NCBI GenBank assembly: GCA_938039225.1
Contig: CALHVH010000121.1
Coordinates: 1-15,547, forward strand
Source: an uncultured Gammaproteobacteria bacterium
GTDB lineage: Bacteria; Pseudomonadota; Gammaproteobacteria; Steroidobacterales; JABDMI01
Direction: 5' to 3'
DNA length: 15,547 nucleotides
Part shown: piece by piece, positions 12,842-15,547 of the stretch
How the letters are laid out: the number at the start of each line of letters is the position of its first letter
How positions within the stretch are numbered: the stretch's first letter is position 1
The notes under the pieces: generated by a model
The model's database searches: none
Seen by the model: the letters and a program-made list of their open reading frames with translations, nothing else
What the model was told of the DNA's origin: nothing
Translations under genes and position numbers: made by a program

Positions 12842-14281
12842 ATGGCAGATCCAAAAGGTTTTATGAAATATGATCGCAAGCTTTCCGGCTATCGCGATCG
12901 TGAAGAACGTTTACGTGATTACAATGATGTTGTGGCTGACCCAACGCCTGAATTACTTAATGAGCAAGCAGCACGTTGTATGGACTGTGGTGTTCCGTTT
13001 TGTCATAGCGGTTGCCCCCTAGGCAATGTTATTCCAGAGTTTAATGATGCGGTTTATCAAGAAGATTTTTCTACGGCTTATAAAATTTTACGTAGTACCA
13101 ATAACTTCCCTGAATTCACAGGTCGTATTTGTCCAGCTCCTTGCGAGGCTGCCTGTGTTTTAGGTATCAATGCAGACCCAGTAACTATCGAGCAAATTGA
13201 AAAAGCCATCAGTGATTATGCTTATGATAATTCTTTAGTTGTTGTTAAACCACCTGCCTTGCGTACTGGAAAGAAAGTTGCTGTGATTGGATCAGGTCCG
13301 GCTGGATTGACTGTTGCTGACGAACTGAATAGTAAAGGACATTTAGTCACTGTATTTGAGCGTGAAGATCGTATCGGCGGTTTACTGCGTTATGGTATCC
13401 CAGATTTCAAATTGGAAAAATCTGTTGTCCAACGTCGCGTCACCATTATGGAAGGCGAAGGAATTACTTTTAAAACCAATGCGTATATTGGTAAAGATAT
13501 TCCGGTCAGCGATTTAGAAAAAGAGTTTGACGCTGTAGTTATATGTGCGGGCTCAACTAAGCCAAGAGATTTACCTATCCCAGGGCGTGAAGCTGAGGGT
13601 GTGCATTTTGCTATGGACTTTTTACGTCCAAATAACAAACGCATAGCGGGTGATGAAATTCCTGATGAAGAATTCACAAGTGCAAAAGATAAGCATGTGG
13701 TCGTCATTGGCGGCGGTGATACTGGTTCGGATTGCGTGGGCACTTCAAATCGACACGGTGCCGCTTCAATTACTCAGCTAGAGCTATTAGATAAACCTCC
13801 GGAAGGTAAAAATGCTGAGACACCGTGGCCAAATTGGCCCTTGATTTTACGTACCTCAAGCTCACATCTTGAAGGTGCTGAACGTAAATGGTCGGTGCTT
13901 ACTAAAAACTTTACCACTGAGAATGGAAAAATTACCGGTTTAGTTTTAGAAGATGTCAGCTGGAGTAAAGACGTCAACGGGAAAATGAGTTTTGTCGCAA
14001 AACCAAATTCCGAAAGAACCTTAAAATGTGACTTGGCTTTACTGGCCATCGGCTTTTTACATCCCGAACAGGATAATGTTATTGCACAATTTGATTTAGA
14101 AGTTGATGGACGTGGCAATATAGCCTGCGACAATTATCAAACATCAAAACCTAAAGTCTTTGCTGCAGGTGATGCACGACGAGGGCAATCCTTGGTAGTT
14201 TGGGCAATTGCAGAAGGACGTGAAGCAGCTCAAGTTGTTCACGAATACATAGAACAAGGCAATCAAACCATTGCCGCTTAA
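12842..14281 (+). CDS. gltD: Glutamate synthase (NADPH) small subunit
   Basis: A 479-residue GOGAT beta subunit. It oxidises NADPH at FAD and passes electrons through two 4Fe-4S clusters to GltB. The N-terminal cluster domain has C46, C49, C54 and C58 (CxxCx4Cx3C) and C97, C101 and C105 (Cx3Cx3C). The FAD-binding Rossmann motif is VAVIGSGPAGL (GSGPAG at 150-155), the NADPH-binding motif is VVVIGGGDTGSDC (GGGDTG at 290-295), and the C-terminal VFAAGDARRGQSLVVWAIAEGR is the second FAD contact. The length is usual for the family. A GAAGAG ribosome site precedes the ATG by seven bases. It is co-transcribed with gltB, given the shared strand, no terminator in the gap and a strong terminator right after. 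Confidence 0.97.
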   Translation: MADPKGFMKYDRKLSGYRDREERLRDYNDVVADPTPELLNEQAARCMDCGVPFCHSGCPLGNVIPEFNDAVYQEDFSTAYKILRSTNNFPEFTGRICPAPCEAACVLGINADPVTIEQIEKAISDYAYDNSLVVVKPPALRTGKKVAVIGSGPAGLTVADELNSKGHLVTVFEREDRIGGLLRYGIPDFKLEKSVVQRRVTIMEGEGITFKTNAYIGKDIPVSDLEKEFDAVVICAGSTKPRDLPIPGREAEGVHFAMDFLRPNNKRIAGDEIPDEEFTSAKDKHVVVIGGGDTGSDCVGTSNRHGAASITQLELLDKPPEGKNAETPWPNWPLILRTSSSHLEGAERKWSVLTKNFTTENGKITGLVLEDVSWSKDVNGKMSFVAKPNSERTLKCDLALLAIGFLHPEQDNVIAQFDLEVDGRGNIACDNYQTSKPKVFAAGDARRGQSLVVWAIAEGREAAQVVHEYIEQGNQTIAA

Positions 14282-14307
14282 AAACTGTTCAAAACCAAAC
14301 TAAATAA

Positions 14308-14335
14308 AAAAAAAGCCTCTAATGAGGCTTTTTTT
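14308..14335 (+). terminator. Rho-independent terminator of gltBD
   Basis: GCCTC (14315-14319) pairs with GAGGC (14324-14328) around TAAT. The stem is extended by A-T pairs between the A run (14308-14314) and seven Ts (14329-14335). It starts 27 bases after the gltD stop. The A run makes it able to work on the minus strand as well. Confidence 0.92.
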
Positions 14336-14364
14336 ATAATTAAAATCAGTCTCTTAGATAAATT

Positions 14365-14427
14365 TGTTACAAAACGAACTTTCTCATGAGAAGCTCATCT
14401 ATAATAGATAGTTTACTGTTTGTAACA
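14365..14427 (+). promoter_or_regulatory. Promoter and nested palindromes upstream of the M16 peptidase gene
   Basis: TATAAT at 14400-14405 is a consensus -10 box, 72 bases before the ATG. Just upstream is a perfect 12-bp palindrome, TTCTCATGAGAA (14381-14392), overlapping the -35/spacer zone, where no good -35 hexamer is seen. The box itself lies in a small palindrome, TCTAT-A-ATAGA (14398-14408). The whole is flanked by perfect inverted repeats TGTTACAAA (14365-14373) and TTTGTAACA (14419-14427). A weak -35 with a palindrome across it fits activator or repressor control. Confidence 0.55.
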
Positions 14428-14477
14428 TTTAAAAATAGCATTTACACCCAACAAAAATACTACCCCAAGGAGTTAGC

Positions 14478-15547
14478 ATGTTTAAAAACGCAATCGGCCA
14501 CTCATCAGGTAAATCTCTTAAGATTTTATCTGTTGTAAGCTTAATGGCATTAACACTTGCAGGATGCAGTACGTCTACTATGTCTGATAGCGGCATGAAA
14601 GACACCATGATGTCCAAAAGCAAGGCGTTACCAGACGGCATTACATTTATTGAGAAAGTCAGCAAAAAAGCTGATGAAATTGTTATCCCTTATGAAAAAT
14701 ACCAATTAGATAATGGCTTAACTGTTGTATTGCATCAAGACAGTTCCGATCCATTAGTTCATGTTGATGTAACTTATGATGTGGGTTCAGGTCGTGAGGA
14801 AATTGGTAAATCTGGCTTTGCTCACTTCTTTGAGCACATGCAGTTTCAGGGCTCTGAAAATGTAGCAGACGAAGAACATTTTAAAATTGTATCTGAGTCG
14901 GGTGGTACTTTAAACGGAACAACTAACGCCGATCGCACCAATTACTTTGAAACAGTGCCTTCAAACCAACTTGAAAAAATGTTGTGGTTAGAGTCTGACC
15001 GAATGGGCTATTTCTTAGATGCAGTAACTCAAGAAAAATTTGAAATCCAACGTGAAACAGTTAAGAACGAACGTGGACAAAGCTATGATAATCGTCCTTA
15101 CGGTTTACTATTTGAAAAAATATCCGAGGCGACTTACCCAGAAGGTCATCCTTATTCTTGGATGACTATTGGCTATCTTGAAGATCTTGATAGAGCAAAT
15201 TTATTCGATCTTAAGAAATTTTTCTTACGCTGGTATGGTCCAAATAATGCAACACTTACTATTGGTGGTGATTTAGATGTTCTTGAGACATTAGAATTGG
15301 TCAATAAGTACTTTGCAGATATTCCAGCAGGACCAGAAGTCACTAAACTAACTGCACCATTGGTTACTTTGGATAAAGATCGATATATATCTTATGAAGA
15401 CAATATCAATTTGCCAATGCTGTTTTACAATTTCCCAACTGTAAAAGCACGCCATCCTGATGAAGCACCATTAGATGTTTTATCTGATATCTTAGGTGGT
15501 GGTAAAACATCCTTATTTTATAAGAATTTAGTTAAGAATGGCTTGGC
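14478..15547 (+). CDS. M16-family zinc metallopeptidase lipoprotein (5' part, runs off the window)
   Basis: The first 356 codons are open to the window end. The N-terminus is a lipoprotein signal: a basic region, hydrophobic SVVSLMALTLA and lipobox LAGC with Cys30; Ser at +2 favours the outer membrane. A Ser/Met/Lys linker follows to about residue 60. The M16 (insulinase/pitrilysin) catalytic domain begins at YEKYQLDNGLTVVLHQD. The inverted zinc motif is HFFEH with His116, Glu119 (base) and His120. Glu198 in the ETVKNERGQ segment is the probable third ligand. FHRW-like FLRWYGPNNATLTIGGD and LSDILGGGKTSLFYK are typical later elements. The family cleaves peptides or small proteins. The full protein probably has a second, inactive M16 half beyond the window. 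CCAAGGAG (AAGGAG at 14467-14472) fixes the start. Confidence 0.93.
   Translation, partial: MFKNAIGHSSGKSLKILSVVSLMALTLAGCSTSTMSDSGMKDTMMSKSKALPDGITFIEKVSKKADEIVIPYEKYQLDNGLTVVLHQDSSDPLVHVDVTYDVGSGREEIGKSGFAHFFEHMQFQGSENVADEEHFKIVSESGGTLNGTTNADRTNYFETVPSNQLEKMLWLESDRMGYFLDAVTQEKFEIQRETVKNERGQSYDNRPYGLLFEKISEATYPEGHPYSWMTIGYLEDLDRANLFDLKKFFLRWYGPNNATLTIGGDLDVLETLELVNKYFADIPAGPEVTKLTAPLVTLDKDRYISYEDNINLPMLFYNFPTVKARHPDEAPLDVLSDILGGGKTSLFYKNLVKNGL

Noticed and set aside
14429..14665. Minus-strand open frame over the start of the M16 gene
   Set aside because: Antisense to a clear lipoprotein signal and catalytic domain; no supporting signals.

Overview
The window looks like chromosomal DNA of an AT-rich (roughly 40% G+C by eye) gammaproteobacterium, possibly marine. 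The basis is a DUF533/YebE-type protein, a free-standing TfoX C-terminal domain, a proteobacterial gltB-gltD pair and an M16-family lipoprotein peptidase. The genus cannot be fixed from the sequence. Most genes are housekeeping or conserved accessory genes. No prophage, insertion sequence, CRISPR array, tRNA or rRNA was seen.

Layout. 1-1121: a minus-strand DUF533 gene with a glycine-rich repeat region and its own terminator. 1396-3745: a minus-strand operon of a GNAT acetyltransferase, a TfoX_C-domain protein and a lipoprotein amidase. 3808-5484: two tandem plus-strand paralogues of the DUF4105/Lnb N-terminal-domain family, divergent from the operon. 5490-5810: a gene-free patch built of short palindromic and directly repeated elements. 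5806-7316: minus-strand genes for an AhpD-like/carboxymuconolactone decarboxylase protein and two VOC-fold proteins. 7393-7647: a YefM/Phd-type antitoxin behind TGTACA-type operator sites, with no toxin gene. 7648-8196: a terminator, extra hairpins and the gltB leader. 8197-14281: gltB and gltD, the two subunits of NADPH glutamate synthase, separated by a 59-bp palindromic element. 14478-end: the first 356 codons of an M16 zinc peptidase lipoprotein.

How the genes work together. GltB and GltD form the GOGAT enzyme, which makes two glutamates from glutamine and 2-oxoglutarate. The CMD and VOC genes form a co-directional group of small redox or detoxification-type proteins whose substrates cannot be read from sequence. 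The amidase, both DUF4105 proteins and the M16 peptidase are all predicted to act outside the cytoplasm.

The points most worth a second look are: (i) -10-like boxes exactly six bases before the ATG of three adjacent genes (GNAT and both DUF4105 copies), suggesting leaderless mRNAs; (ii) the mosaic of palindromic repeats at 5490-5810 and the related-looking element inside the gltBD operon; (iii) the toxin-less antitoxin with an apparently intact operator; (iv) the nested palindromes around the M16 gene promoter. I did not find a convincing new multi-gene system.
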